A stretch of 64,000 nt of DNA from Psychrobacter sp. P2G3 (GCF_001593285.1 NZ_CP012529.1:2170001-2234000); one strand, 5' to 3'; numbered from the stretch's first letter, positions 18,692-29,002 are shown. The notes: generated by a model not told the origin, from the letters alone. A program made the numbers and translations.

Positions 18692-19798
18692 ATGCCATCA
18701 TCTTCAACCTTATCAAATCGATCATCTAATACTATTCAGCTTATTTACGCTGGTGGTACTTTTGGTAGTTACGGGCGCCCATTAGCTCCTTTAGATGCCG
18801 ATATCTTCCTGCCTGCTTTACAAGAGCTACTTACTGAGCACAATCAAACAAATCAGTTGCCAGAAGTCTCGTGGTTAGATAATAAGCTGATTAAAGACAG
18901 TAGCCAGCTAACCTCAAACGACTTTGTGCATTTCTATGAGCTGTTATTAGATGCCTATGCACAAGGTCAACGTCAGTTTGTACTAATCACAGGTACAGAT
19001 ACTTTAAGTTATCTTGGCGCGTTTCTAGCGGAGGCATTTGCAGGCACGGATATGTGTTTGGTGGTCACTGGTAGTATGCGCCCATTGTTAGATAGCGATG
19101 TATTACAGACCTATACGGTAGATGCAAATAGTGATGCATGGAATAATCTCAGCGAGTCTTTACGTCTAGCTGCTGCTGGAGAGTCTGGCGTTAAGATAAG
19201 CTTTGGCGGTGAGTCATGGCCCGCACAAACAGTACAAAAAATTCATAGTCATGATTTTATGGCTTTTACCGGTCATACTCGTGCTGGCTACCCAAATAAC
19301 AGTTATATAAAGCAGCTACCAGACACGCGCCGTCAACATTGGCTTGATGACCAAATAGCTGTTAAGAATGATATTCAAACCCGTGCAGAACAAGCGAATA
19401 TCCATGCGATATATTGTCTGCCTAATATTCCTGATATCTTGAGTACGCAGCTAGAAGCGCTATTGACCCAGCCACCATGCGGGATAATATTATTAGGTTT
19501 CGGCGCTGGCAATGTTCCTCACTCCAAAGATTTAGCCGAAGCATTGCAACGTGCGTACGAACATGGTCATATGGTGGTATGCGCTAGCCAATGTCCATTT
19601 GGCGGGGTCAGCGACAGTTATGCTGCGGGTAGTTGGCAATATGATTACCATGTCATTGCTGGTGGGCGCTTAACCATTCCTGCTATCTATGCGCGATTGT
19701 TATGGCTATTGCTACGCTATGACACACCTGCACGAAGAAGACAACGCTGGACATATACTGTCAATCAGTCAGGAACAGCAATAAGAAAAAATCGTTGA
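18692..19798 (+). CDS. asparaginase family protein
   Basis: 368-residue member of the bacterial L-asparaginase/glutaminase family, which hydrolyses asparagine to aspartate and ammonia. The two catalytic threonine regions are visible: IYAGGTFGS with T23, and LITGTDTLSYLGAF with T102-D103; VVTGSMRPL follows and GVKISFGGE supplies the catalytic lysine region. There is no signal peptide, so it resembles the cytoplasmic type I enzyme. The ribosome site is weak. It sits between fimV and truA, which are direct neighbours in Pseudomonas. Exact substrate (free asparagine or another amide) is not settled by sequence. Confidence 0.88.
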   Translation: MPSSSTLSNRSSNTIQLIYAGGTFGSYGRPLAPLDADIFLPALQELLTEHNQTNQLPEVSWLDNKLIKDSSQLTSNDFVHFYELLLDAYAQGQRQFVLITGTDTLSYLGAFLAEAFAGTDMCLVVTGSMRPLLDSDVLQTYTVDANSDAWNNLSESLRLAAAGESGVKISFGGESWPAQTVQKIHSHDFMAFTGHTRAGYPNNSYIKQLPDTRRQHWLDDQIAVKNDIQTRAEQANIHAIYCLPNIPDILSTQLEALLTQPPCGIILLGFGAGNVPHSKDLAEALQRAYEHGHMVVCASQCPFGGVSDSYAAGSWQYDYHVIAGGRLTIPAIYARLLWLLLRYDTPARRRQRWTYTVNQSGTAIRKNR

Positions 19799-19868
19799 AC
19801 AATATTACCAAGTAAAACGACAAGCACCTGCCCCGAACACTACGCCTACTAGAGAAATTAAGAGATTA

Positions 19869-20714
19869 ATGGAAGTTGAGAGACCAATGGAAGCTGAAAA
19901 ACAAGACAACCCTACTTATAACTTGGCCATTGCCATCGAATTTTTAGGAACTAATTATCGGGGCTGGCAACGTCAAAAAGAGGTGCTTGGAGTACAAGAG
20001 GCGCTAGAGAAAGCCATTAGTACTGTTGCCAATGAATCTGTTGAAGTGGTCGCGGCAGGTCGTACTGATGCTGGCGTCCATGCCAGCAATATGATTGCGC
20101 ATTTTATCACCCACGCTTACCGCCCGACTCATAATTGGCTACGCGGTGTTAACAGCCTATTGCCTAATGATATTGCTTTACGCTGGGTCCAACCTATGCC
20201 AGCAGATTTTCATGCCCGTTTTGGCGCTATTGCTCGCCGTTATCGTTACATTACACTCAATCAAGCTGCACGTCCTGCCATACTCAATCATCAAGTCACC
20301 CATATTCACGAACCTCTAGATTTAGCGGCGATGCAGCTTGCAGCGGCTGATATTGCTGGGACTCATGATTTTAGTAGCTATCGTGCTGCAGCTTGCCAAT
20401 CTAATCAGCCCATACGTACTGTCAGCCATGCCAAGCTTTTCGCCCATGGCGCATTTATCGTTTTTGACATTCAGGCGAATGGTTTTTTACATCATATGGT
20501 ACGTAACCTAATGGGTACTTTATATGCGATTGGAAGACATGAACTTGAGCCTACAGACTTCTTATCTATTTTAGAAAAAAAAGACCGCACTATCGCTCCA
20601 CCTACTGCATCCGGTGACGGCCTATATTTTATTAACGCTTATTATCCTGAGCACTACCAGCAGCTGATGCCACAGGCCCCTCTTACCCCACTTTGGCTCA
20701 ACCTGCCTGACTGA
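19869..20714 (+). CDS. truA: tRNA pseudouridine synthase A
   Basis: Converts uridines 38-40 of the anticodon arm to pseudouridine. 281 residues with the catalytic aspartate D67 in GRTDAGVHA, the substrate tyrosine region ARRYRYI and the C-terminal NGFLHHMVRNLMGTL. The N-terminus is a few residues longer than in E. coli; ATG 19887 is an alternative start with GAGAG upstream. The stop codon is only three bases from the left end of a MITE-like element, so the native terminator may have been displaced or replaced by it. Confidence 0.97.
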   Translation: MEVERPMEAEKQDNPTYNLAIAIEFLGTNYRGWQRQKEVLGVQEALEKAISTVANESVEVVAAGRTDAGVHASNMIAHFITHAYRPTHNWLRGVNSLLPNDIALRWVQPMPADFHARFGAIARRYRYITLNQAARPAILNHQVTHIHEPLDLAAMQLAAADIAGTHDFSSYRAAACQSNQPIRTVSHAKLFAHGAFIVFDIQANGFLHHMVRNLMGTLYAIGRHELEPTDFLSILEKKDRTIAPPTASGDGLYFINAYYPEHYQQLMPQAPLTPLWLNLPD

Positions 20715-20717
20715 AAA

Positions 20718-20891
20718 TAGGGCGTGTCCTCATTTTGATAATGGTAATAAAAATGAGATAGATTTTTATCAATCAAAGAAGATTTCGCAGAGAATATGAA
20801 CATACTGTCTAGAAATTTTCAAAGAGTAACGAAAATATAGCCATTTTTAGCCCATTAGAGGTTCACTTGTTCAGATTGAAGACACGCCCTA
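20718..20891. mobile_element. MITE-like element, 174 bp
   Basis: Non-coding segment bounded by inverted repeats: left TAGGGCGTGTCCTCA and right end complementary to TAGGGCGTGTCTTCA, 14 of 15 matching. If the outer TA at each end is target sequence, it is a TA duplication. Just inside the left end is an 8-bp hairpin CTCATTTT/AAAATGAG (20729-20736, 20750-20757). No transposase frame is present, so it would move only in trans. A closely related single end lies at 30990. The IS family supplying the ends is not identified. Confidence 0.65.
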
Positions 20892-20949
20892 GCTAGGATT
20901 GGCGAATATACATAACACTTACACAGTGTCAAGTAAAAACAATGTTTTG

Positions 20950-20978
20950 TTGCTTTAATATTGAAACTTACGTATAAT
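20950..20978 (+). promoter_or_regulatory. probable infA promoter
   Basis: -35 TTGCTT (20950-20955) and perfect -10 TATAAT (20973-20978) with a 17-base spacer, placing the transcript start about 25 bases upstream of the infA ATG. It lies outside the MITE-like element. Confidence 0.65.
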
Positions 20979-21010
20979 ATCGGCTTATTTTTCATTGATT
21001 GATACAAATT

Positions 21011-21232
21011 ATGGCCAAAGACGATATTATTGAATTTGAAGGTGAAGTTATCGACACCCTTCCAAATACTTTGTTTAAAGTTCGTTTAGAAAACGGACAC
21101 GAGATTATTGCTCATATCTCAGGAAAGATGCGTAAACACTATATTCGCATTTTAACTGGTGATAAAGTTAAAGTGGAAATGACACCTTATGACCTAACTA
21201 AAGGTCGCATTACTTATCGCGGCAAAAACTAA
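21011..21232 (+). CDS. infA: translation initiation factor IF-1
   Basis: 73-residue S1/OB-fold protein that binds the ribosomal A site during initiation together with IF-2 and IF-3. The conserved body is easy to see: [56 protein letters not shown] start at ATG 21011; a TTG four codons upstream (20999) is in frame but adds residues absent from the family. It is a single gene with its own promoter; in enterobacteria infA lies near clpA and aat, none of which is seen here. Confidence 0.97.
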   Translation: MAKDDIIEFEGEVIDTLPNTLFKVRLENGHEIIAHISGKMRKHYIRILTGDKVKVEMTPYDLTKGRITYRGKN

Positions 21233-21494
21233 TTTTTTTATAATGTCTTGTTCCTAAGACGACAGTTATTCGATTTTAAGTTATTAAACTGGTTATTGAA
21301 TGGACTAGTTATTTGGTTGATATACAAAACTGAATGGTCTCCATAACAATAATAACAAAAACGACAAACTGTCCATTGCTATGACTTACAGCAGATAACT
21401 ATCTACAAATAGCAGCTCGTTTAATAATTAACATTATTTTTGCAATATCTCTATTTCTGCAACGTCTCATTGTTTTACTTAATTTTGCATAAAA

Positions 21495-21524
21495 AAATAC
21501 CGCTAATCTTCAGCGGTATTTTTA
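21495..21524. terminator. intrinsic terminator, bidirectional
   Basis: Stem AAATACCGCT/AGCGGTATTT with a 7-base loop, A run on one side and T run on the other. It lies between the convergent infA and L,D-transpeptidase genes and could serve both. The rest of 21233-21709 shows no gene. Confidence 0.82.
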
Positions 21525-21709
21525 TGTCTGGGTTTTCATTTTGTAACGTTAGCAATTCCTAGGGCTAATCATTTGCCTATATTTAAATCATTGCAAAATC
21601 TTCATCTCATTTTCAAAAATTGAAGTTAATGATAAAGAGATGCGTAAGCGTTACGGCTAGTAATTTTTACGCATCACTGATAGATTTAGCTCATTATTTA
21701 AAAGTGGTA

Positions 21710-22855
21710 TTACTTGAACTCTACCGTCGCATCATTTTTGATTGTACCTAATAATGCTAAAGCGTCCCAATTGGTCAATCTTATACAGCCTGACGATGCT
21801 TGTCTGCTAATGCGCGCTGGATCTGGCGAGCCATGAATACCATATGAGGGTTTACTAAGCCCTATCCATACCACACCTACTGGATTATTAGGGCCAGGAG
21901 GGATAATAACTTGACTGCCATCATCTCCAGTATAAGTGTAGTTAGGTTCATGCACTTTGACTTCAACGGTATGTTTGCCTGATGGCGATGGTGTTGCCGT
22001 GCTACCTACTGTAGTTGGATAACTAGCAACCAAATTATTCTGCTCATCATAAGCATATAAAGTTTCAGTTGTTTTGTCAGCCACTACTCGACTTACGGGC
22101 TTAGTGTTTGGATTGCCAGGATTATAAACAGTGATACCCTCTCCGGCATTAAACTTGGCGTTTGGATTGAGTTCTTTAAGATACTTTTCACTCATATGGA
22201 ATTTTTCTGCTAAGGCTTCGATAACGCTTTCGTAGTACATACCTTCAAGCTTAGCTTTGGCTTCTGCACCAGCAGGAATAGTGGTGGTTTTTAAATTTAC
22301 ATCAGCATCACTTAGCTTGTAGCTAACCAATACAGGTTGTGACATGAGCTTATTATTTTTAGTTAAAGCTTGCCATGTTTCTTCGTTGAGATTATTCGTC
22401 ACCTTCAGACCACGAGACTTTTGAAACGCTTGCATGGCTTTGATGGAGTTCTTACCCCAATAGCCATCCACAGGTCCGACACTACTTTGATTCCAATTCA
22501 GCAAAGCCTGAAGCTTAGTGCTCATACTACGACTTACGTTTGCGCCTTTTTTCCAGCTGGAACTATTAACCTTCTGAGCAAACTTTGGCAGATTATTCGT
22601 TGTGTATTTGATAGTAGGTAGCAGCTTATTCAGCGAATTCGCAGTCTTACTATTCTCAGTAAGATTTTGGCTGACACCATTGGTGACCGGACTAGCATCA
22701 GTACTAGCAACCTTATTGGCAGTACTAATAGTATTAGTATTAGTATTAGTATTAGTATTAGTATTAGTATTTGCAGCAATACTTGGATTGATAAATAATA
22801 CGGCAGATAACCCTAATGCCGCTATAGCAGAATTAATTTTTGTTATTTGATGCAT
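21710..22855 (-). CDS. L,D-transpeptidase (YkuD) with peptidoglycan-binding and LysM-like regions
   Basis: Periplasmic enzyme that forms 3-3 peptidoglycan cross-links or attaches proteins to peptidoglycan through meso-DAP. 381 residues: signal peptide cleaved near PSIA-ANT (residue 27), an NT dipeptide repeated seven times (29-42), a peptidoglycan-binding domain (about 108-165, GPVDGYWGKNSIKAMQAF), a LysM-like stretch (about 210-245, IEALAEKFHMSEKYLKELNP) and a C-terminal YkuD domain (255-381) with H341 (HGSPDP) and catalytic C357 (SSGCIRL). All catalytic residues are present. The NT run is encoded by a hexanucleotide microsatellite. Convergent with infA. Confidence 0.94.
   Translation of the reverse strand: MHQITKINSAIAALGLSAVLFINPSIAANTNTNTNTNTNTNTISTANKVASTDASPVTNGVSQNLTENSKTANSLNKLLPTIKYTTNNLPKFAQKVNSSSWKKGANVSRSMSTKLQALLNWNQSSVGPVDGYWGKNSIKAMQAFQKSRGLKVTNNLNEETWQALTKNNKLMSQPVLVSYKLSDADVNLKTTTIPAGAEAKAKLEGMYYESVIEALAEKFHMSEKYLKELNPNAKFNAGEGITVYNPGNPNTKPVSRVVADKTTETLYAYDEQNNLVASYPTTVGSTATPSPSGKHTVEVKVHEPNYTYTGDDGSQVIIPPGPNNPVGVVWIGLSKPSYGIHGSPDPARISRQASSGCIRLTNWDALALLGTIKNDATVEFK
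22731..22772. repeat. hexanucleotide microsatellite GTATTA, about 7 units
   Basis: Six perfect units (22731-22766) and a seventh with one change encode the Asn-Thr repeats just after the signal peptide of the L,D-transpeptidase. Because the unit is two codons, slippage changes repeat number without breaking the frame. Confidence 0.93.
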
Positions 22856-23163
22856 GCTTCATTCCTCAACTGATTATTAATGAAATATTAAGATCACTAT
22901 CTTATTTTTGTTTTTGACAATAAAATTTAGCGAAATCATTACTAATTTGTTTCTAATTTTATTCTTTATAAAAGTATATTTCTACATACTATTTTAAAAG
23001 AGATAATGATGTCACAGGACCATTTTCTGATGTAACAGTTTTATGTTAACAAACATCTAATCTTATAGTTTCTATGTTAAAAATGGACTATATGTCAGAA
23101 ATTTTCCCATAACACAGTGCAAAAAACCCAATAGATTAGTATGCCGAATATTTATTCGATCAT

Positions 23164-23200
23164 AAAAAACCCACAAACTGCTAGACAGCTTGTGGGCTTT
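23164..23200 (-). terminator. intrinsic terminator of leuB
   Basis: On the minus strand the stem CCCACAA/TTGTGGG is followed by TTTTTT, about 90 bases after the leuB stop. The rest of 22856-23290 is AT-rich, holds the L,D-transpeptidase promoter and shows no gene. Confidence 0.82.
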
Positions 23201-23290
23201 ATTCGACTTTAGCATGTATATAAATTATTTATAATCTAACCGATATAGTCAGCTTCAACTGTATCCGTCTAGTTTCCAAATAATGTGGGT

Positions 23291-24394
23291 TTATACTAGC
23301 TTCGCTAATACCGCCTCACCCATTTGCTTGCAACCAACTTGGATTAGCCCCGCCTCACTACTATCTAGAATATCAAGCGTACGCAGGCCATCATCAAGGA
23401 CGTCACTGACTGCCTGTTCAATCGCTTGTGCTGCTGGTTCTTGTTTAAAAGTATAGCGCAGCATCATGGCGACAGAAAGTATCGTGGCTAATGGATTGGC
23501 TTTATCTTGTCCAGCAATGTCAGGTGCTGAGCCATGACAAGGCTCATACATACCCTTGCCGTTTTCATCAAGGCTAGCTGATGGCAGCATACCAATAGAT
23601 CCTGTCAGCATAGCCGCTTCGTCAGATAAGATATCGCCGAACATGTTACCCGTCACCATGACATCGAACTGCTTAGGATCTTTAATCAGTTGCATACATG
23701 CATTGTCAGCATACATGTGCGATAACGCCACATCATTATAATCCGCTTGTTGCATCTCAATCATCGTCTGCTTCCACAGCTCAGTAACCTCTAGCACATT
23801 CGCTTTGTCTACTGAGCAGACTTTGGCTGCAGTACCTGCTGCTTGTGCACGCGTTTTTGCCAACTCAAAAGCGACCTTGCCAATACGTTGAATCTCACTA
23901 GTGCTATACACCATAGTGTTATAGCCTTGCTGCTCACCATTCTCTAGAGTACGAATACCACGTGGCTCACCAAAATAAATACCACCCGTTAGCTCACGGA
24001 CAATGAGCAAATCTAAACCTGAGATAATCTCAGGTTTTATACTAGAAGCATTAGCCAGCTGCGGATAAAGTTTCGCGACACGCAAGTTGGCGAATAAACC
24101 AAGCTCACCACGAATTTTAAGCAGACCACGTTCAGGACGTTTACTGCGCTCTATAGCATCCCACTTAGGACCACCAACTGCTCCCAATAACACTGCGTCG
24201 GCTGCACGTGCACGACTAAGCGTTTCCTCTGGTAAAGGCTCACCAGTTACATCAACAGCTGCACCTCCAATCAATCCAGACTCAAGATTCAAATCTAGCG
24301 TAAATTTTTTATTGGCGGCTTGCAGTACATTAATGGCTTGGGTCATAATCTCAGGACCAATGCCATCACCAGCTAATGTTAAAATCGTTGCCAT
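23291..24394 (-). CDS. leuB: 3-isopropylmalate dehydrogenase
   Basis: NAD-dependent oxidative decarboxylation of 3-isopropylmalate in leucine synthesis; cytoplasmic dimer. 367 residues, the usual length. Family motifs: GDGIGPEI near the N-terminus, [11 protein letters not shown], the substrate-binding arginine region [24 protein letters not shown], and [15 protein letters not shown] with the metal-binding aspartates. AAGGA precedes the ATG. It is downstream of leuC and leuD in the same direction but separated from leuD by a lipoprotein gene. Confidence 0.97.
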   Translation of the reverse strand: MATILTLAGDGIGPEIMTQAINVLQAANKKFTLDLNLESGLIGGAAVDVTGEPLPEETLSRARAADAVLLGAVGGPKWDAIERSKRPERGLLKIRGELGLFANLRVAKLYPQLANASSIKPEIISGLDLLIVRELTGGIYFGEPRGIRTLENGEQQGYNTMVYSTSEIQRIGKVAFELAKTRAQAAGTAAKVCSVDKANVLEVTELWKQTMIEMQQADYNDVALSHMYADNACMQLIKDPKQFDVMVTGNMFGDILSDEAAMLTGSIGMLPSASLDENGKGMYEPCHGSAPDIAGQDKANPLATILSVAMMLRYTFKQEPAAQAIEQAVSDVLDDGLRTLDILDSSEAGLIQVGCKQMGEAVLAKLV

Positions 24395-24504
24395 ACTAAT
24401 CCTTGTTGGTAGGTAAAGTGGAAAAAGACAAGAGCAAAGTATTGCTTGATTTGATTCATGTTAGTGAGATATGACACTAAATTAATTATTCAAATGATAC
24501 AATA

Positions 24505-25215
24505 CTAAACCTTAGCCTTTGATTTTGTTGTTTGGTTTATAACGCTATTTTCTACAAACTCACCCTGACTTTCAGTATTCATCTGTTTGCAAAACTGGCG
24601 CTTAATGCTATCGCCTTGAATAAGATCAATACATAAAGGATTAGGTGAAGCAGTGTCTAACAAACTGCCTGTATCTTGATTGGATTTTTTGCGATAAGCA
24701 CGTAACAGATAAGTATCTGGCTGTACAAACTCATGAATCATCGCAAAGCGTTCAACATAACCGATATTATTTTCGGGATAAAAATTTATATGCACTTCAC
24801 GCTTTGCAGGCTTGACCCGTGCATAATAGTTAGTCATACCAGGCATGCCAGACGCGGATAAAGGTACGATCTTGACAGACTTTTGGCTCTTTAGCGGTGC
24901 GATTATGTTGCTTGATTTAGAGTTAACAATATTATCGTAATCCACTTGCTCAACACTCAGCATGGCAGGATCTACTGGTTTGTGGGTATCTGGCGCAATG
25001 ACTAAAGTTTGGTCGATTTGCATGATTTCACAATGATAGGTTCCTGCACAAGCAATGTTTACTTCACCAGCAATAGGCTCAATCTTACCTGCCCATCTCT
25101 CAGCATTTTCTGCTTTATCTATTTGCTGGTAGCCCGTCAATAATTGACAACCTGACAGTAGCAAGCTTGTTGCGACAGCTGCACTTGTAAATACAACAAT
25201 ACGTTTTTTATTCAT
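24505..25215 (-). CDS. hypothetical lipoprotein within the leu cluster
   Basis: 236 residues with a good lipobox (LLLSGC, Cys23) after a short basic N-terminus, so it should be lipid-anchored. The mature part contains two close cysteines in ACAGTYHC and two more in CIDLI...QFC, which could form disulphides. No enzyme motif is recognised. It lies between leuB and leuD, 110 bases from leuB and 135 from leuD, all on the same strand, so it is probably co-transcribed although leucine synthesis has no known need for an envelope protein. Function unknown. Confidence 0.82.
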   Translation of the reverse strand: MNKKRIVVFTSAAVATSLLLSGCQLLTGYQQIDKAENAERWAGKIEPIAGEVNIACAGTYHCEIMQIDQTLVIAPDTHKPVDPAMLSVEQVDYDNIVNSKSSNIIAPLKSQKSVKIVPLSASGMPGMTNYYARVKPAKREVHINFYPENNIGYVERFAMIHEFVQPDTYLLRAYRKKSNQDTGSLLDTASPNPLCIDLIQGDSIKRQFCKQMNTESQGEFVENSVINQTTKSKAKV

Positions 25216-25351
25216 AATGACGGCTACTATTTCATAGTGATAACAAATTACCTTTCATTCTAGCCATTTTGTTACCATAACTCAACGTTGTATTATTGAC
25301 CAATCTACTTTTATTAAATGCTGCAGCTAAGTGCCCAATAAGATTCGTTGC

Positions 25352-26002
25352 TTATGCCTTGACTTCATTAAATATCCAAGGCGTCTGTTGCATCATTTTA
25401 TTTTCATAATCCTTAATGGCATCGCTCTGCTGCAGAGTAAGACCAATATCATCTAGACCATTCAACAAACAATGCTTGCGAAACTCATCAATTTCAAATG
25501 GATATTCTTGTCCTACTGAATTGATAACGACTTGTCGCTCCAAGTCTGCCGTTAGCTCATAGCCTTCATTTTCTAAAGTCTCTTTCATCAACTTATCGAC
25601 AATTGCTTCATCTAAAACAATAGGAAGCATGCCATTCTTAAAGCAATTATTATAAAAAATATCTGCAAAACTTGGTGCAATAACCGTACGAAAGCCATAT
25701 TCAGATAATGCCCAAGGCGCATGCTCACGGCTAGAACCGCAACCAAAGTTTCTGCGTGACAGCAAAATAATTGCGTCTTGATAACGTAGCTTATTTAAGA
25801 CAAAGTCTGGGTTAATAACGCGCGTGCTATTGTCTTGACCCGGATAGCCTTCGTCAAGATAACGCCAATCATCAAATAAATTGACGCCAAAGCCGGTACG
25901 TTTAATGGATTTTAAAAACTGTTTTGCAATAATTTGGTCGGTATCGACGTTTGCGCGATCGAGTGGGCAAACGATACCTGTTTGAGTATTATAAGCTTGC
26001 AT
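25352..26002 (-). CDS. leuD: 3-isopropylmalate dehydratase small subunit
   Basis: Swivel-domain subunit that with LeuC isomerises 2-isopropylmalate to 3-isopropylmalate. 216 residues, normal. Visible family features: [20 protein letters not shown], and the substrate-loop [13 protein letters not shown], followed by [17 protein letters not shown]. Ribosome site TAGGAAA upstream. The gap of about 135 bases to leuC is longer than usual for this pair, but the strand is the same. Confidence 0.97.
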   Translation of the reverse strand: MQAYNTQTGIVCPLDRANVDTDQIIAKQFLKSIKRTGFGVNLFDDWRYLDEGYPGQDNSTRVINPDFVLNKLRYQDAIILLSRRNFGCGSSREHAPWALSEYGFRTVIAPSFADIFYNNCFKNGMLPIVLDEAIVDKLMKETLENEGYELTADLERQVVINSVGQEYPFEIDEFRKHCLLNGLDDIGLTLQQSDAIKDYENKMMQQTPWIFNEVKA

Positions 26003-26137
26003 AAAAATTTCCTATAAATGACATTTCTTATTTAGAAGTAAGTGGCTATTTTAAGTAGCGATACTGAGTGGCGATTAAAAGCAACGCTATGCACGTATCC
26101 ATATAGAATTGACGCGCATTACACTGGCATATAGCTA

Positions 26138-27556
26138 CTAAAACGTGCGCACATCCACAAAGTGACCAGCCAATGCTGCTGCTGCTGCCATCGCAGGGCT
26201 CACTAAATGCGTGCGTCCACCAGTGCCTTGACGACCTTCAAAGTTACGGTTGGACGTTGATGCACAATGCTCTTCTGGCTCAAGCTTATCGGCATTCATC
26301 GCAAGACACATTGAACAACCCGGCTCGCGCCATTCAAAACCTGCATCGGTAAACAAGGTATCCAAACCTTCTGCTTCTGCTTGCAGTTTTACTTGCCCAG
26401 ATCCTGCCACCACGATAGCTTCTTTAATCGTATTTGCAACTTTACGACCTTTAATCACTGCCGCTGCATCACGCAAATCTTCGATACGTGAGTTGGTACA
26501 AGAACCAATAAAGATACGATCAAGCTGAATATCAGTGATTGGCTGCCCTGCTTGCAAGCCCATATACGTATAAGCGCGTAACCAGCCTTCTTGCTGCGAC
26601 TCATCAGCCGCTTGATCAGGGGTTGGTACCGACTGAGTAATGTCAACGACCATTTCAGGTGAGGTGCCCCAAGATACTTGCGGTGCAATTTGACTACCGT
26701 CGATTTCAATAACTGTATCAAATACTGCATCATCGTCTGAATATAGTGTACGCCAGTAAGCTTCTGCTTGTTCCCACTGCTTATCCGTTGGTGCGTAAGG
26801 ACGACCTTTAACATAATCAATCGTTAAGTCATCTACAGCTACCATGCCCACGCGTGCGCCAGCTTCAATTGCCATATTACAGACAGTCATGCGCCCTTCC
26901 ATGCTCATATCTTCAAACACTTGTCCTGCAAACTCAATTGCGTGGCCATTGCCACCAGCTGTACCAATCTGCGCAATAATGGCAAGTACCACATCTTTTG
27001 AGGTTACGCCAGTGCCAAGCTTACCATTGACCCGAATTTGCATGTTTTTCATTTTTTTGGTAATTAAACACTGGGTTGCAAGTACATGCTCAACCTCAGA
27101 AGTTCCGATACCATGCGCAAGACAACCAAGTGCACCATGAGTTGCCGTATGCGAATCACCACATACGACTGTCATACCTGGAAGCACCAGACCTTGTTCA
27201 GGACCAACCACATGCAAGATGCCTTGACGAGCATCATTAATGGTGAACTCTGCAATATCAAACTTAGCGCAGTTATCATCTAGAGTAACCACCTGCAAGC
27301 GTGAGACTTTATCTTTGATACCAGCCACACCCTCAAGACGCTCTTTACTCACTGTCGGTACGTTATGATCAGGGCTGGCAATGTTAGCCGAGAGTCGCCA
27401 CGGAGCGCGATTGGCAAGCTCTAAGCCTTCAAATGCTTGCGGACTAGTCACTTCATGCAATAGATGGCGGTCAATATAAATCAAGCTCGAACCATCATCA
27501 CGCTTTGTGACTTCATGAGCATTCCAGAGTTTGTCGTATAACGTATGACCAGCCAT
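26138..27556 (-). CDS. leuC: 3-isopropylmalate dehydratase large subunit
   Basis: Aconitase-family subunit carrying the [4Fe-4S] cluster. 472 residues. The three cluster cysteines are C353 (IGSCTNSR), C414 and C417 (EPGCSMC), all present; [14 protein letters not shown] lies at 131-144. First gene of the leuC-leuD-lipoprotein-leuB series, divergent from a LysR-type gene as in Pseudomonas, which suggests that regulator as the controller (inference). Confidence 0.97.
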   Translation of the reverse strand: MAGHTLYDKLWNAHEVTKRDDGSSLIYIDRHLLHEVTSPQAFEGLELANRAPWRLSANIASPDHNVPTVSKERLEGVAGIKDKVSRLQVVTLDDNCAKFDIAEFTINDARQGILHVVGPEQGLVLPGMTVVCGDSHTATHGALGCLAHGIGTSEVEHVLATQCLITKKMKNMQIRVNGKLGTGVTSKDVVLAIIAQIGTAGGNGHAIEFAGQVFEDMSMEGRMTVCNMAIEAGARVGMVAVDDLTIDYVKGRPYAPTDKQWEQAEAYWRTLYSDDDAVFDTVIEIDGSQIAPQVSWGTSPEMVVDITQSVPTPDQAADESQQEGWLRAYTYMGLQAGQPITDIQLDRIFIGSCTNSRIEDLRDAAAVIKGRKVANTIKEAIVVAGSGQVKLQAEAEGLDTLFTDAGFEWREPGCSMCLAMNADKLEPEEHCASTSNRNFEGRQGTGGRTHLVSPAMAAAAALAGHFVDVRTF

Positions 27557-27875
27557 ATTGCTATCCTTTATTAATTGCCAATTACTTATTATGTATTTAT
27601 CTCTGCCTATACTTCATAAATAGAGAGTTAATTATTGCAAATTCTTAGGGTTACCTATTTGTTCTTATACTTATTGCTCTTTACTGAAACAGTAATTTAT
27701 AAAGCCATCAGAATAAAAATGTCAAAAAGTGTCCCAATGTCTTGTGATTATAGCAGCCTAATTCTATAATAATAATTGATGATTTTTATCTATTCACAAA
27801 CTTTTATTTCTAATACATTATGAATAGGCAAGCCAACTTTTATTTATAGCTTATATCCAAGCTAAGGACATCGGT
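27557..27875. promoter_or_regulatory. divergent leuC/lysR control region
   Basis: About 320 very AT-rich bases between divergent leuC and the LysR-type gene. It contains an inverted repeat CTATTCA (27790-27796) / TGAATAG (27821-27827), a possible regulator site near the LysR gene start. I see no leucine-rich leader peptide upstream of leuC on the minus strand. Confidence 0.4.
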
Positions 27876-28748
27876 TTGAATACCACTAATTTGACGACGT
27901 TTGTGACCGTTATGCAAACAGGTAGCATATCAGGCGCAGCAGAGAAGCTGTTTATTACCCAGCCTGCTGTTAGCAAACGCATCAAAAATCTAGAAGATGA
28001 GTTTAAAATTACCTTATTTGATACCGTAGGTCGGGGTATTGTACCGACTCAAGCAGCCAGTGAAATGCTACCGCATGCGAAGCGCTGGCTAGAAGATTAC
28101 GAGAATTTTAAGATAAACCTGCAACATTCTAAGCAAATCGTTTCTGGCAAATTAGTCATTGGTACCAGTCATCATATTGGCTTGCATCATCTTGCTCCAG
28201 TGTTAAAGGATTTTATCCAGAGTTATCCTGCGGTGCAGCTTGAAGTTCATTTCGTAGACTCAGAAGAAGCGCATAAAGCCGTCCTTGATGGCAATTTATC
28301 TCTGGCTTTTTTAACACTACCGCCTGTCTATGATAAGCGCCTCACCTATCATACCCTATGGTCAGACCCACTATATTTTATGACAGGTGCACTATCGCCT
28401 TTAGCGACGAAAACCAATGTAACCTTAGAGCAATTGGCACATTACCCTGCTATTTTACCTTCTGCTAACACCTTTACCAGTCAAATTACTCTAGCAGAAT
28501 TCGCCAAACATAATCTAAAACCCTATGCGACCATGAGTACAAATCCACTTGAGTCTATTCGCATGTTGGTATCCGTTGGACTTGGCTGGTCGGTATTGCC
28601 GCAAACCCTAATTAGCCAAGATCTAGAACGTATCAATATGGCTGATAATATCGAACTACAACGATATTTAGGGGTGGTCATTAATCCCAAACTAACGCGT
28701 TCTAGTAGCGTTGAAGCTTTATTAGAATTGCTTGCGCCTATTGACTGA
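27876..28748 (+). CDS. LysR family transcriptional regulator
   Basis: 290 residues. The N-terminal winged helix-turn-helix is clear (SISGAAEKLFITQPAVSKRIKNLE, about 17-40), followed by a periplasmic-binding-protein-like effector domain (about 92-290; KLVIGTSHHIGLHHLAP). Translation starts with TTG at 27876, supported by AAGGA about eight bases upstream; no ATG fits the family N-terminus. It is divergent from leuC, the same arrangement as in Pseudomonas, so control of leucine synthesis with an isopropylmalate-type effector is plausible but not shown. No operon partner downstream. Confidence 0.93.
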   Translation: MNTTNLTTFVTVMQTGSISGAAEKLFITQPAVSKRIKNLEDEFKITLFDTVGRGIVPTQAASEMLPHAKRWLEDYENFKINLQHSKQIVSGKLVIGTSHHIGLHHLAPVLKDFIQSYPAVQLEVHFVDSEEAHKAVLDGNLSLAFLTLPPVYDKRLTYHTLWSDPLYFMTGALSPLATKTNVTLEQLAHYPAILPSANTFTSQITLAEFAKHNLKPYATMSTNPLESIRMLVSVGLGWSVLPQTLISQDLERINMADNIELQRYLGVVINPKLTRSSSVEALLELLAPID

Positions 28749-28969
28749 TAATAGGTATAGCTGACAGTAAAGATAGCAGATCAATTCGTGACATGAATCT
28801 AATCAATAGTTTGAAATCTATATGCACAGGCGCTGTTCGCAATTATAATCTCTATACGTTATAATACGCACAGGTTTACTTTTATAACATATAGTTACCA
28901 TAACAACACTGATACTCACTTACTGAATGGTTTGGGTAAGGTATGATGGCAAATATAGCTATTTTTGCC

Positions 28970-29002
28970 AATCATCTATCTATGATAAGTAGATAGATGA
29001 TT
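28970..29002. repeat. 13-bp inverted repeat in a 620-bp intergenic region
   Basis: Perfect stem AATCATCTATCTA (28970-28982) and its complement (28990-29002) with a 7-base loop, no T run. It lies about 220 bases after the LysR gene and 370 before putP. The arms are themselves built of ATCT repeats. No gene is recognised in 28749-29370. Confidence 0.75.

Noticed and set aside
18579..18785. Small plus-strand frame of 68 residues upstream of the asparaginase gene
   Set aside because: It is hydrophobic by virtue of AT-rich sequence, spans a hairpin, overlaps the asparaginase start and has no ribosome site.
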